Shown here in pieces: positions 1 to 8,928 of a stretch of 64,000 nt of DNA. This DNA is from Xanthobacter autotrophicus Py2 (lineage in GTDB: Bacteria > Pseudomonadota > Alphaproteobacteria > Rhizobiales > Xanthobacteraceae): positions 1 to 64,000 of the forward strand of contig CP000781.1 in the NCBI GenBank assembly GCA_000017645.1. Direction: 5' to 3'. Within the stretch, counting starts at the first letter, position 1, and the number at the start of each line of letters is the position of its first letter. A model generated the notes under the pieces. The model did no database searches and was not told where the DNA came from. It saw only the letters and a program-made list of their open reading frames with translations. The position numbers and the translations under genes were made by a program.

Positions 1-329
1 TTTAGGGCTCACTTTCCGACTGCCTTGCGTTGCGTTCCGATCGTCGGGAGTGCTGGCCTCGAGTTCATCTGTGCCTCGCCCCCTCCTCGCGGCAAGGATC
101 GCGCATGACTTTGCGCTGATGCCGTAACAGCGTCCTGCGGACGTACCTGAAAACACCGCTCTCAATTTGCAAAAGTGCGCGCAGCCCGAAGGGGCGCGGA
201 CGGCTTTTGCGTCACTAACCAGGGAACCGCGTCGAACGCGGTCGGGGCTCGATGCTCAAACCTCATGCGCCGGCCGCGCGTCGTGCCGGATCGAACACGT
301 TTCAGCCTGCCCTTGCGGAGACCGCCGGA
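1..329. other. Leader region upstream of dnaA
   Basis: No gene is recognised here. I looked for consensus DnaA boxes (TTATCCACA) and saw none on either strand, so the sequence does not support calling this the replication origin. In many alphaproteobacteria the origin lies elsewhere, near hemE. The stretch presumably holds the dnaA promoter, but no convincing -35/-10 pair stands out. An open reading frame continues upstream of the chosen dnaA start to position 252, but its residues do not look like DnaA. Confidence 0.5.
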
Positions 330-1850
330 ATGGAATGCGCGACGACCGCGACCACCCCTTGGGAGCGCGTCCGTCAGCGCCTGCGTGAAGAGATCGGCGA
401 GGAGAAGTTCACCAGCTGGTTCGCCCGTATGGACCTCGACAAGCTGACCGCCGACGCGGTCCAGCTCTCCGTCCCCACGCGCTTCCTCAAGTCGTGGATC
501 CAGGAGAATTATCTGCCCCGCATCGCCGACATCTGGGCCGAGGAGAGCGGCGCCAAGCGGCGCGTGGACCTTGCCGTGCGCAATGCGTTCGCCCGTCCCG
601 TGGCGCTGAAGGCGAACACGGTGCGCGAGGTGGTGACCGAGCGCACCGACATGCATTCCGGCGATACCCGCCAGCAGTCGGCCCGGATCTCCGACGGGCG
701 CTCCACCGATGCCCGCGGTGCCGATGGACGCGGCTCTGATGCGCGGGCTGTCGAGCCCCGTGCCGCGGCGGCCGCCCTGTCCGACGCGGTGGCAGGGGAC
801 GTAGCGTCCGGTTCCCCCCTCGACGCGCGCCTGACCTTCGAGACCTTCGTGGTGGGCAAGTCCAATTCGCTGGCTTTCGCCGCCGCCAAGCAGGTGGCCG
901 AGAGCGCCCCCGGCTCGGCGCCGGTGTTCAACCCGCTCTATCTCCATGCGGCCGTGGGCCTCGGCAAGACGCACCTGTTGCAGGCCATCGCCCGCGCCGG
1001 CGCGGTGGGCGGCCGGCGCACCACTTACCTGACCGCCGAGCGCTTCATGTATGGCTTCGTGGCCGCCCTGAAGACCCATTCGGCCATTGCCTTCAAGGAT
1101 GCCCTGCGCACCATCGACACGCTGGTGATCGACGACCTGCAGTTCCTGAAGGGCAACAATCTCCAGCAGGAATTCTGCCATACCCTCAACGCCCTGCTGG
1201 ACGGCGGGCGGCAGGTGGTGGTGGCGGCGGACTGTCTGCCCGGCGAGCTGGAGCATCTCGACGAGCGGGTCCGCTCGCGCCTCGCCGGCGGCCTGGTGGT
1301 GGAACTGGCCGCGCTGGAGGAGGACCTGCGCCTCGAGATCCTCAAGGCCCGCTACCAGACCCTGACCGAGCAGCATCCGGGCTTCGCGGTGCCGGCGCCG
1401 GTGCTGGAGTTCCTGGCGCGCAGCGTCGGCCAGAGTGGGCGCGACCTCGATGGCGCGCTGAACAAGCTGCTGGCCTTCAACCAGCTCACCGGCGAGCCGG
1501 TGACGCTGGAGATGGCGGAAAACGCGGTCAAGGACCTCATCCGCCCCACCGATCCCAAGCGGGTGCGGGTGGACGACATCCTGCGCGTGGTGGCCAAGCA
1601 TTATAATGTGTCGCGCGCGGACCTGCTGTCCCAGCGCCGCACCGCCACCGTGGTGAAGCCGCGCCAGATCGCCATGTATCTGGCCAAGACCCTCACGCTG
1701 CGCTCGCTGCCGGAAATCGGCCGCCGCTTTGGCGGTCGTGACCACACCACCGTGCTGCACGCGGTGCGTAAGATCGACGGCCTCGTCAACGCCGACCGGG
1801 CACTGGCCGAGGAAATCGAGGTGCTGAAGCGCCTCGCGCTGGAGGCCTGA
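330..1850 (+). CDS. dnaA: Chromosomal replication initiator DnaA
   Basis: DnaA is the AAA+ protein that binds origin DnaA boxes and melts the origin. The N-terminal domain I begins [20 protein letters not shown]. Domain II is a long Asp/Arg/Ala-rich linker (about residues 110-165). The AAA+ core has Walker A GLGKTH near residue 210 and Walker B VIDDLQFL near 265. The C-terminal DNA-binding domain ends in the DnaA signature [15 protein letters not shown] near 467-482. I chose the ATG at 330 (506 residues) because domain I follows it at once. The frame is open to 252, and those 26 extra residues look non-homologous. No strong ribosome-binding site decides the start. The gene is followed by a terminator and then dnaN. 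Confidence 0.97.
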   Translation: MECATTATTPWERVRQRLREEIGEEKFTSWFARMDLDKLTADAVQLSVPTRFLKSWIQENYLPRIADIWAEESGAKRRVDLAVRNAFARPVALKANTVREVVTERTDMHSGDTRQQSARISDGRSTDARGADGRGSDARAVEPRAAAAALSDAVAGDVASGSPLDARLTFETFVVGKSNSLAFAAAKQVAESAPGSAPVFNPLYLHAAVGLGKTHLLQAIARAGAVGGRRTTYLTAERFMYGFVAALKTHSAIAFKDALRTIDTLVIDDLQFLKGNNLQQEFCHTLNALLDGGRQVVVAADCLPGELEHLDERVRSRLAGGLVVELAALEEDLRLEILKARYQTLTEQHPGFAVPAPVLEFLARSVGQSGRDLDGALNKLLAFNQLTGEPVTLEMAENAVKDLIRPTDPKRVRVDDILRVVAKHYNVSRADLLSQRRTATVVKPRQIAMYLAKTLTLRSLPEIGRRFGGRDHTTVLHAVRKIDGLVNADRALAEEIEVLKRLALEA

Positions 1851-1891
1851 GCGGGTCGTCATCGACGCTTCGGGCCCATGGTCCGCGAATC

Positions 1892-1918
1892 CGGCGCCTG
1901 ACGGCGCCGTTTTCGTTT
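1892..1918 (+). terminator. Intrinsic terminator after dnaA
   Basis: A perfect 7-bp stem CGGCGCC / GGCGCCG with a four-base loop is followed directly by TTTTCGTTT. It begins about 40 bases after the dnaA stop codon. This suggests that dnaA and dnaN are separate transcription units. Confidence 0.7.
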
Positions 1919-2272
1919 GTGCCGGCCGAGTGGAGCGGGGCGTTCCAGCGGCCGTTTCAGCCGCGCGGGTGCGGGCTGCGGTGGATCGCGGGGGCAGCGG
2001 CGGCGCCATGCGGTAAAAATAAGCCAGCCGCCCTTGCCTTGGCGCGCCTTGGGCGGCAATGTCTGCGGCCCGGCATCCGTCCTCCCGGCGGGTGCCTGCG
2101 CGACGCTTCCCGCGTTCCGCGCAATCGCCACTTGGCGCGCGATCCACCTTGCCCGTGACAGCGGGGGAGGGCGGAACGGGCGCCGTCCCCGAACGACGAG
2201 GCGGACCCACCGGCGGGACGTAGGCGCCCGTGGGAGGCCGGCTCCAGAGCGAAGAGTGAACGGGCCAGGACC
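1919..2272. other. Intergenic region between dnaA and dnaN
   Basis: About 350 bases hold no recognisable gene. Open frames on both strands read as low-complexity Arg/Gly/Pro sequence and look like chance frames in GC-rich DNA. A short AT-rich patch (GGTAAAAATAAG, about 2011-2022) could be part of the dnaN promoter. No clear promoter pair was found. Confidence 0.4.
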
Positions 2273-3394
2273 ATGAAGGTCACCGTCGAGCGCGCCGAGC
2301 TTCTCAAATCGCTCAGCCACGTCCACCGCGTCGTCGAGCGGCGCAACACCATTCCGATTCTCGCCAACGTGCTGATCAAGGCGGGCAAGAACGGGCTGGA
2401 ACTGAAAGCCACCGACCTCGACCTGGAGGTGGTGGAGAGCGTTCCGGCCGAGACCGGCCAGGCCGGGGCCACCACCGTGCCCGCCCATGTGCTCTACGAC
2501 ATCGTGCGCAAACTGCCCGAGGGTGCGCAGGTGCAACTGGAGGCGGGCGGCGAGCGGGGCACCCTCACCGTCAAGGCGTCCCGCGCCCGGTTCTCGCTGC
2601 AGACCCTGCCCGAGGCCGACTTCCCGGACCTCGCGGCGGGCGAATTCTCCCATACCTTCAAGGTGAAGGGCGCGGACTTCCGGCGCCTGGTGGACAAGAC
2701 CCAGTTCGCCATCTCCACCGAGGAGACGCGCTATTACCTGAACGGCATCTATCTCCACGTCACCGAGGGCGCCGGCGGCAAGTCCATGCTGCGGGCGGTG
2801 GCCACCGACGGCCACCGCCTCGCCCAGGCCGAGCTGGAGGCGCCGGCGGGCGCGGCCGGCCTGCCCGGCGTCATCGTGCCGCGCAAGACCGTGGCCGAGA
2901 TCCAAAAGCTGCTGGAGGACAAGGAGGCGGAGGCTACCGTCTCGCTCTCCACCACCAAGATCCGGGTGCAGGTGGGCTCCATCGTGCTCACCTCCAAGCT
3001 CATCGACGGCACCTTCCCTGATTATGGAAGGGTTATTCCCCAGGGCAACGACAAGACCCTGATCGTGGACAAGGACGAGTTCGCCGCCGCGGTGGACCGC
3101 GTCTCCACAGTGTCCAGCGAGCGCGGGCGGGCGGTGAAGCTGTCGCTGGCCGAGGGCAAGATGACACTCTCCGTCACCAATCCCGATTCGGGCAGCGCCA
3201 CCGAGGAACTGGAGGTGGACTACACCGCCGAGCCCCTCGATATCGGCTTCAACTCCCGCTACCTGCTGGACATCACCTCGCAGCTGGAAGGCGACACGGC
3301 TGAACTGAAGCTGGCCGACCCCGGCTCGCCCACCCTGGTGCGCGATTCCACCAAGACGGATGCGCTCTACGTCCTCATGCCCATGCGGGTGTGA
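2273..3394 (+). CDS. dnaN: DNA polymerase III subunit beta (sliding clamp)
   Basis: DnaN is the ring-shaped clamp that tethers polymerase III to DNA and recruits MutS, ligase and other partners. The 373-residue product has the usual family length and the three repeated clamp folds. It opens MKVTVERAELLKSLSHVHRVVERRN-like, contains ATDGHRLA in the middle domain, and ends with the family's C-terminal tail YVLMPMRV. The start fits the family N-terminus exactly. recF follows after about 185 bases without an obvious terminator, so co-transcription is possible. Confidence 0.98.
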   Translation: MKVTVERAELLKSLSHVHRVVERRNTIPILANVLIKAGKNGLELKATDLDLEVVESVPAETGQAGATTVPAHVLYDIVRKLPEGAQVQLEAGGERGTLTVKASRARFSLQTLPEADFPDLAAGEFSHTFKVKGADFRRLVDKTQFAISTEETRYYLNGIYLHVTEGAGGKSMLRAVATDGHRLAQAELEAPAGAAGLPGVIVPRKTVAEIQKLLEDKEAEATVSLSTTKIRVQVGSIVLTSKLIDGTFPDYGRVIPQGNDKTLIVDKDEFAAAVDRVSTVSSERGRAVKLSLAEGKMTLSVTNPDSGSATEELEVDYTAEPLDIGFNSRYLLDITSQLEGDTAELKLADPGSPTLVRDSTKTDALYVLMPMRV

Positions 3395-3579
3395 TCGCAA
3401 AGGCCGGTGAGCGCCGCTCGCGGGCCCTTGGTCCAGCCCGCGCGGCGGCCTGCTGGGCGATACTCTTCCGGCGCCGGTCGAAGACCGGGGCCGTTGGGGT
3501 GAGGCGGAAGCATATGTCGATCGCCGTCGCGTATCCTGCGGGAACGGCCGCATCTGATTGAAGACCGGCCCGCAGGTCC

Positions 3580-4716
3580 ATGCCCCACGCCGCCATCCGC
3601 AAGCTCACCCTCACGGCCTTCCGATCCTATCCATCGGCGCAGGTGAGCGTTGAGGACGGGCCGGTGGTGCTCACCGGGCCGAACGGCGCGGGCAAGACCA
3701 ATATTCTGGAAGCGCTCTCCTTCCTCTCTCCCGGCCGGGGGCTGCGGCGTGCCCAGCTCGGCGAGATCGGCCATCGCGCGCCGGGTGCCGCCGGCGAGCC
3801 ACCCTGGGCGGTCTCGGCCCTCGTGGAGGGCGCTCTGGGCGAGGTCCGCCTTGGCACGGGCTACGATCCGGTGCAGGAAGGCGGGGTGCGGCGCTGCCGC
3901 ATCGACGGCGAGCCTGCGCCTTCCGCCAACGCCTTCCTCGACCATCTGAAAGTGCTCTGGCTGACGCCGGAGATGGATGGCCTGTTCCTGGGGCCGCCCG
4001 GCGACCGGCGGCGCTATCTCGACCGCCTCGTGTTGGCGGTGGACGGCGCCCACGGCACAAGGGTCAACGGCCTGGAACGGGCGCTGCGCTCGCGCAACCG
4101 GCTTCTGGAGGAGAACGGCTCGGCGCGCTTCCTCGATGCGGTGGAGCACGAGGTGGCGGAACTCGCCGTGGCGGTGGCGGCGGCGCGGCTGGAGACGGTG
4201 GCCCGGCTCGGCGCCGAGATCGCCGCCCACCGCGACGATGCTTCCCTCTTTCCCTTCGCGGAGCTGGCCCTGGATGGGGCGGTGGAGCGGCTCATCGCCG
4301 TCCATCCCGCGCTGGAGGTGGAGGACCGTTACCGTGCCCTCCTGCGCGACAACCGCCCCCGCGACCGGGCGGCGGGCCGCACGCTGGAGGGGCCGCACCT
4401 CACCGATCTGTCGGTGAGCCATGGCGAGAAGCAACTGCCCGCCGCGCGCTGCTCCACGGGGGAGCAGAAATCCCTGCTCATCGGCCTCACCTTGTCCCAT
4501 GCGCGGCTGGTGGCCTCCATGCAGGGCTTCTCGCCCATCCTGCTTTTGGACGACGTGGTGGCCTATCTCGACGCCGCGCGCCGCACCGGCCTGTTCGAGG
4601 CCCTGGCCCGCCTCGGCGCGCAGGCCTGGATGACCGGCGCCGACCCCACCGCCTTCTCCGCGCTGGACGGCGCCGAGCGCTTCGAGGTGGCGCCGGGGAC
4701 GATCGGGCGGGCGTAA
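3580..4716 (+). CDS. recF: DNA replication and repair protein RecF
   Basis: RecF is an SMC-like ATPase that loads RecA at gapped DNA with RecO and RecR. The 378-residue product has Walker A GPNGAGKTN at about residues 33-41, the ABC-type signature region STGEQKSLLIGLTLSHARL near 300, and Walker B ILLLDDVVAYLD near 318-328. The N-terminal ITKLTLTAFRSY-like segment (here IRKLTLTAFRSY) is typical. It is the third gene of a dnaA-dnaN-recF series. The next gene is an ABC transporter binding protein rather than gyrB, which often follows recF in other bacteria. Confidence 0.97.
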   Translation: MPHAAIRKLTLTAFRSYPSAQVSVEDGPVVLTGPNGAGKTNILEALSFLSPGRGLRRAQLGEIGHRAPGAAGEPPWAVSALVEGALGEVRLGTGYDPVQEGGVRRCRIDGEPAPSANAFLDHLKVLWLTPEMDGLFLGPPGDRRRYLDRLVLAVDGAHGTRVNGLERALRSRNRLLEENGSARFLDAVEHEVAELAVAVAAARLETVARLGAEIAAHRDDASLFPFAELALDGAVERLIAVHPALEVEDRYRALLRDNRPRDRAAGRTLEGPHLTDLSVSHGEKQLPAARCSTGEQKSLLIGLTLSHARLVASMQGFSPILLLDDVVAYLDAARRTGLFEALARLGAQAWMTGADPTAFSALDGAERFEVAPGTIGRA

Positions 4717-4820
4717 GGCGCGGGCTCCTCTTCTGAAAATGCACTGCGCTGTCGCTGCAGTGGGTCGGGGCACGATGTGAGGCCCCCGAACAACCTCGCT
4801 TGACTCCCTCCTCACTAAAC

Positions 4821-4838
4821 ATCATATATCATACATAC
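4821..4838. promoter_or_regulatory. Candidate GntR operator before the first ABC importer operon
   Basis: An AT-rich island in otherwise GC-rich DNA contains ATATATCATACAT, which is near-palindromic about the central C. A related site, ATATATCGTGTAT, lies before the divergent GldA-family gene at about 12570, and a TATATCACAC half-site lies before the GntR gene at 11355. The shared TATATC core, and the link to one regulator gene, support an operator. This is inference from three sites only. Confidence 0.5.
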
Positions 4839-4861
4839 TAATAAGACGACCCGTGGGAGGG

Positions 4862-6118
4862 ATGATGATCCGGCAGATTCTGGGTGGCACACTGGTGCTC
4901 GCGGCGGCGGCCGCCATCGGTCTTGCACCGGCGAAGGCCGATCCGCAGGACGTGACGGTGGGCTTCGTGCTGCCGCTGTCCGGCGGTTCGGCCACCATCG
5001 GCAACCAGACAAAGCTCGGCGCCCAGGTGGCGGCCGAACAGATCAACGCGGCGGGCGGCATCGCCTCCCTCGGCGGGGCGAAGCTGAAGCTGATTTTCGC
5101 CGACAGCCAGTCCAAGCCCGATATCGGCGCCTCGGAGACCGAGCGGCTGATCCAGCGCGAGAACGTCGCCCTGCTGGTGGGCGCCTACAACAGCGCGGTC
5201 ACCTTCCCGGCCTCGGAAGTGGCCGAGCGCTACAAAACGCCGTGGATCGTCACCGGCGCGGTGAAGGACGAGATCACCGAGCGCGGCTTCAAATACGTGT
5301 TCCGCCCCAACAACAAGGCCACCTACGACGCGCGCGAGCAGCTCGACGCCATCGATCTTCTGAAGAAGGAGACCGGCAAGGGTCCCTCAAGCATCGGCCT
5401 GTTCTACGAAGGCACCGACTGGGGCCGCTCGCACGCCGCGAACATCAAGAAGTTCGCCAAGGAGCGCGGCTACACCATCTCCCTCGACGAGAGCTTCCCG
5501 CCCAACCAGGTGGACTTCACCGCCCAGATGCTGAAGATCCGCGCGGCGAAGCCCGAGGCGCTCATCGTGGTGGCCTATACGCCGGACCACCTGCTGTTCA
5601 CCCGCCAGTATTTCGAGAACAAGATCAACATTCCCTACGGCATCCACTCGGTGGGCGGCGGCTCTGAAGATCCGTCCTTCTACAAGGCGGTGCCGCAGAA
5701 GGCCGTGGACTATCTGTTCGTGCAGGAAGACTGGCAGATCGACCGCCTGAAGACCGACACCGACCCGCGCGTGGTGGATGCAAACACCCGCTTCAAGGCC
5801 CAGGCCGGCTACGATATCAATTCCTACGGCGCCCAGGGCATCTCCAACATCTATCTCATCAAGGACGTGCTGGAGCGGTCCGCCTCCGCCGACCGGGAGA
5901 AGATCCGCGACGCGCTCGCCGCCACCGACATCACCTCCGGCATGCCGCTGATCGTCGGCTACCAGCGCATCAAGTTCGATGAGCAGGGCCAGAACACCTT
6001 CGCCCATGGGGTGATTTCCGAGAACATCGGCGGCGAGCGCCGCACCATCTGGCCCTCCGCCAACCGCGCCCCCGACACCAAGCCGGTTTGGCCGGTGCCG
6101 GACTGGTCGGCCCGCTGA
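4862..6118 (+). CDS. Branched-chain amino-acid-type ABC transporter substrate-binding protein
   Basis: This is a periplasmic type-I binding protein that captures a small solute for the LivH/LivM/LivG/LivF-like transporter encoded just downstream. An N-terminal signal peptide (MIRQILGGTLVLAAAAAIG..., cleavage likely near AKA-DP) precedes a mature domain starting VTVGFVLPLSGGSATIGNQ, which is typical of the family. Length (about 419 residues) is usual. The start is ambiguous: GTG 4853, ATG 4862 and ATG 4865 are in frame, and the GGGAGG sits almost against 4862. The true ligand cannot be read from sequence. The neighbouring dehydrogenases suggest an alcohol, polyol or derived acid rather than an amino acid. 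Confidence 0.9.
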   Translation: MMIRQILGGTLVLAAAAAIGLAPAKADPQDVTVGFVLPLSGGSATIGNQTKLGAQVAAEQINAAGGIASLGGAKLKLIFADSQSKPDIGASETERLIQRENVALLVGAYNSAVTFPASEVAERYKTPWIVTGAVKDEITERGFKYVFRPNNKATYDAREQLDAIDLLKKETGKGPSSIGLFYEGTDWGRSHAANIKKFAKERGYTISLDESFPPNQVDFTAQMLKIRAAKPEALIVVAYTPDHLLFTRQYFENKINIPYGIHSVGGGSEDPSFYKAVPQKAVDYLFVQEDWQIDRLKTDTDPRVVDANTRFKAQAGYDINSYGAQGISNIYLIKDVLERSASADREKIRDALAATDITSGMPLIVGYQRIKFDEQGQNTFAHGVISENIGGERRTIWPSANRAPDTKPVWPVPDWSAR

Positions 6119-6160
6119 GGCGCGCGCAGCGCGCAGCACGCAGCACGCAGCACTCTGGCT

Positions 6161-6186
6161 GGCGCCGGGAAGCCGGCGCCCTTTTC
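6161..6186 (+). terminator. Hairpin between binding protein and permease (attenuator-like)
   Basis: A perfect 8-bp stem GGCGCCGG / CCGGCGCC with loop GAAG is followed by CTTTTC. It lies in the 139-base gap between the binding-protein gene and the first permease. Such hairpins commonly let the binding protein be made in excess over the membrane components. The short U-tract suggests partial termination or 3'-end stabilisation rather than full termination. Confidence 0.55.
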
Positions 6187-6257
6187 ACCTGCCATATCCC
6201 CGTCCCCGATCCCGGACGGCGCCGCGTGCCGCGCGCCGTCCCCACGGAGGTGACCCC

Positions 6258-7142
6258 ATGGATCCCCTGACCCTTTCCTTTGCGGTCATCAACGGACTTC
6301 TGCTCGGCGGAATCTACGGTGGCGTCGCCCTCGGGCTGAGCCTCATCTTCGGTGTCATGCGCGTCATCAATTTTGCGCACGGCTCGTTCCTGATGCTGGC
6401 CATGTATTGCTCGTATCTTCTTTGGGCGAGCCTTGGGGTGCATCCCTATGTCAGCATCCTTGTCACCGTGCCGTTCCTGTTCGCCGTCGGCTATGTGGTG
6501 CAGAGCGTAGTCATCTCCCCGCTCATCCGGCGCGAGCGGGCGCTGGTGGTGGAACCCACGAGCGCCCTGCTGCTCACCGCCGGCGTCTATCTGGTGGTGG
6601 ACAACAGCGTGCTCATGGCGTTCGGCCCGGACGTGCGCTCGGTGACCACCGACATCACCTATGAATCGATCTTCGTCGCCGGCCTGCCCATCAACATGGC
6701 CCGGCTCATCGGCTTTGCCGCCGCGATCCTCGTGGCCTTCGCCCTGTCGTTCTGGCTCAAGCATTCGGACATGGGCCGCGCCATCCGCGCCACGGCGCAG
6801 AACCGGGATGCGGCGGCCATGTCCGGCATCAACGTGCCGCTGATCTACAACGTCACCTTCGGCCTCGGCTGCGCCGTGCTCGGCCTGTTCGGGGCGCTGC
6901 TGGTGCCGTTCTTCTCCATCACCCCCACCATCGGCCTGTCGTTCGGCATCAAGTCGTTCCTGGTGGTGGTGCTGGGCGGCATCGGCTCCATCCCCGGTTC
7001 GATCCTCGGCGGGCTGCTGCTCGGCGTGTTCGAATCCGTGGCCGCCCAGTTCGTCACCGCCACCTCGGCGGCGATCTTCTCCTTCGGCCTGTTCATCGTG
7101 ATCCTGCTCATGCGGCCTGCGGGCCTCATGGGCCGAGCTTGA
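6258..7142 (+). CDS. ABC transporter permease, LivH-like
   Basis: This is an inner-membrane permease of the branched-chain amino acid (HAAT) family. The 294-residue product is almost wholly hydrophobic with about eight membrane segments. It shows the family's opening INGLLLGGIYGGVALGLSLIFGVMRVINFAHG and the cytoplasmic loop AQNRDAAAMSGINV that contacts the ATPase. GGAGGTGACCCC just upstream gives a good ribosome-binding site for the ATG at 6258. Its stop overlaps a possible alternative start of the next permease, so translation is probably coupled. Confidence 0.93.
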   Translation: MDPLTLSFAVINGLLLGGIYGGVALGLSLIFGVMRVINFAHGSFLMLAMYCSYLLWASLGVHPYVSILVTVPFLFAVGYVVQSVVISPLIRRERALVVEPTSALLLTAGVYLVVDNSVLMAFGPDVRSVTTDITYESIFVAGLPINMARLIGFAAAILVAFALSFWLKHSDMGRAIRATAQNRDAAAMSGINVPLIYNVTFGLGCAVLGLFGALLVPFFSITPTIGLSFGIKSFLVVVLGGIGSIPGSILGGLLLGVFESVAAQFVTATSAAIFSFGLFIVILLMRPAGLMGRA

Positions 7143-7159
7143 GAAGGCACGGGTTCTCC

Positions 7160-8194
7160 ATGCGCGCCTCCTTCACCCTCATCCTCGGCCTGCCGCTGTT
7201 CGTGGCGGCGCTGATCCTGCCGTTCGTGGTCGCCGACAGCTATGTGGTCCATTCGGCGGCCATGGTGCTCTATTTCGCCTACATGGCCTCGTCGTGGAAC
7301 TTCGTCTGCGGCTATGTGGGGCAGGTCTCGCTGGGCCACGCCGCCTTCTCCGGCATCGCCGGCTATGCCAGCGTGCTGCTGTTCACCGGGCTCGGCCTGT
7401 CGCCCTGGATCGGCATGATCCTCGGCGGCCTGCTGGCGGCGGCCATCTCGGTGCCGGTGGGCTATGCCACCTTCCGGCTGAAGGGGCCCTACTTCACCCT
7501 CACCAGCATCGCCTTTGCCGAGATCATGCGCATCTGGCTGGAAAATACCGACGAGTTCCTCGGCATCCCGCTGAAGGGCGCGCAGGGGCTCACGGTTCCG
7601 CCGGTGGGAGGCACCAGCTTTCTCGCTTTCCAGTTCGACGGCAAGCTGCCCTATTACTTCATCATCCTCGCCATGCTGGTGGGGGTGATGGCGGCGACCC
7701 ATGTCATGGAGCGCTCGCGGCTCGGCTTTTACCTCAAAGCCATCCGCGGCAACCGCGACGGCGCCGAGGCGCTGGGCATCGACCCCACCCGCTACTGCCT
7801 GACCGCGCTGGCGCTCTCCGCCTTCCTCACCGGCCTTGGCGGCGCCTATTACGCGCAGCTGTTCCGCTACATCAATCCGGAGCGGAACATGGGCATCGAC
7901 CTGTCCATCGACATGGCGGTGATGACTATCGTGGGCGGGCAGGGCACCCTGCTCGGCCCGACGCTGGGCGCTTTGGTGCTGCATCCGGTGGGCGAGATGG
8001 TGCGCGCCATGCTGGGCGGCCATGTGCTGGGGCTGCACCTCATCATCTACGGCGTCGTGCTGATGCTGGCGGTGCTGTATTTCCCGAAAGGCATCATCGC
8101 CCCGCTCCAGCGCTGGCTGACCCCTGCACCTAAAACACCCGCCCCGAAAGCGCCGGCGCACATGGTGACGCCCAAGGAGGTCGAGGGACGATGA
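7160..8194 (+). CDS. ABC transporter permease, LivM-like
   Basis: This is the second HAAT permease and pairs with the LivH-like protein. It has about nine or ten membrane segments and the conserved GYVGQVSLGHAAFSGIAGYAS region, followed later by the ATPase-contact loop IRGNRDGAEALGIDP. I chose ATG 7160 (344 residues), preceded by GAGAAGG. A TTG at 7139 in the same frame would add seven residues and overlap the livH-like stop. The C-terminus has a short Pro/Ala/Lys-rich tail. It overlaps the next gene by four bases (ATGA). Confidence 0.92.
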   Translation: MRASFTLILGLPLFVAALILPFVVADSYVVHSAAMVLYFAYMASSWNFVCGYVGQVSLGHAAFSGIAGYASVLLFTGLGLSPWIGMILGGLLAAAISVPVGYATFRLKGPYFTLTSIAFAEIMRIWLENTDEFLGIPLKGAQGLTVPPVGGTSFLAFQFDGKLPYYFIILAMLVGVMAATHVMERSRLGFYLKAIRGNRDGAEALGIDPTRYCLTALALSAFLTGLGGAYYAQLFRYINPERNMGIDLSIDMAVMTIVGGQGTLLGPTLGALVLHPVGEMVRAMLGGHVLGLHLIIYGVVLMLAVLYFPKGIIAPLQRWLTPAPKTPAPKAPAHMVTPKEVEGR

Positions 8195-8928
8195 GCACCC
8201 GCATCCTCGAGGTGGACGGCATCTCCAAGCGCTTCGGCGGCCTGCAGGCGGTCTCGCCGCTCTCCTTCCACATGGAGCCGGGCGAGATCCTCGGCCTGCT
8301 CGGCCCCAACGGCGCGGGCAAGACCACCGCCTTCAACATGATCGCCGGGGCGCTGCGCACCGACACCGGCGCCATCCGCTTCAGCGGCCGCGACATCGTG
8401 GGCGAGAAGCCGTGGGACATCTGCCGCCTCGGCATCGCCCGCACCTTCCAGCTCTCGAAGCCGTTCGGCGGGCTCTCGGTGGTGGAGAACGTGATGGTGG
8501 GCGCCTTCGTGCGCACGTCCTCCGAGTCGGAAGCCCGCGCCGAGGCCGAGAAGGTGGTGGATTTTCTGGGCCTGTCCGCCAAAGCCTGCACGGATGCGGA
8601 GGACCTCACCGCCTTCGACCGGCGCAAGCTGGAACTTGGACGGGCGCTCGCCACCGGCCCGCGCCTGCTGCTGATGGACGAGGTGGTGGCCGGTGCCACG
8701 CCCACCGAGGCGCAGGAGATGGTGGCGCTGGTGCGCCGGGTGCGCGACCTCGGCGTCTCCATCCTCATCGTCGAGCACGTGATGAAGGTGATCATGGGCC
8801 TGTCGGACCGGGTCATCGTGCTCGACTACGGCAAGCTCATCGCCGACGGACCGCCGCAGCAGGTGGTGAACCAGCCCGACGTGCTGAAGGCCTATTTCGG
8901 AGAGCGCTATGTCCATGCCCGCGCTTGA
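8191..8928 (+). CDS. ABC transporter ATP-binding protein, LivG-like
   Basis: This is one of two ATPases driving the HAAT importer. Walker A GPNGAGKTT lies near residues 38-46. The D-loop/Walker B region reads LLLMDEVVAGATPTEA, and the switch histidine is in IVEHVMK. The ABC signature is unusual: where LivG proteins have LSYGDQRRLEI, this one reads LTAFDRRKLEL, so the conserved Ser and Gly are replaced, and the usual Pro after DE is Val. Length (245 residues) is normal. It overlaps both neighbours, fitting one operon with the other transporter genes. Confidence 0.9.
   Translation: MSTRILEVDGISKRFGGLQAVSPLSFHMEPGEILGLLGPNGAGKTTAFNMIAGALRTDTGAIRFSGRDIVGEKPWDICRLGIARTFQLSKPFGGLSVVENVMVGAFVRTSSESEARAEAEKVVDFLGLSAKACTDAEDLTAFDRRKLELGRALATGPRLLLMDEVVAGATPTEAQEMVALVRRVRDLGVSILIVEHVMKVIMGLSDRVIVLDYGKLIADGPPQQVVNQPDVLKAYFGERYVHARA

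Noticed and set aside
1..329. Replication origin
   Set aside because: No consensus DnaA boxes or AT-rich unwinding element were found. Alphaproteobacterial origins often lie away from dnaA.
162..2210. 682-codon open frame opposite dnaA
   Set aside because: It is an antisense shadow of dnaA and its flank. The translation is rich in His, Gln and Arg with no family features, while dnaA itself is certain.
1917..2276. 119-codon frame between dnaA and dnaN
   Set aside because: Arg/Gly-rich with no recognisable domain, and it runs into the dnaN start. It looks like a chance frame in GC-rich DNA.
1859..3553. 564-codon frame opposite dnaN
   Set aside because: Antisense shadow of dnaN, low-complexity translation.
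4881..4897. Possible sigma-54 promoter (GTGGCACACTGGTGCT)
   Set aside because: GG and GC are not ten bases apart, and it lies within the signal-peptide codons of the binding protein.
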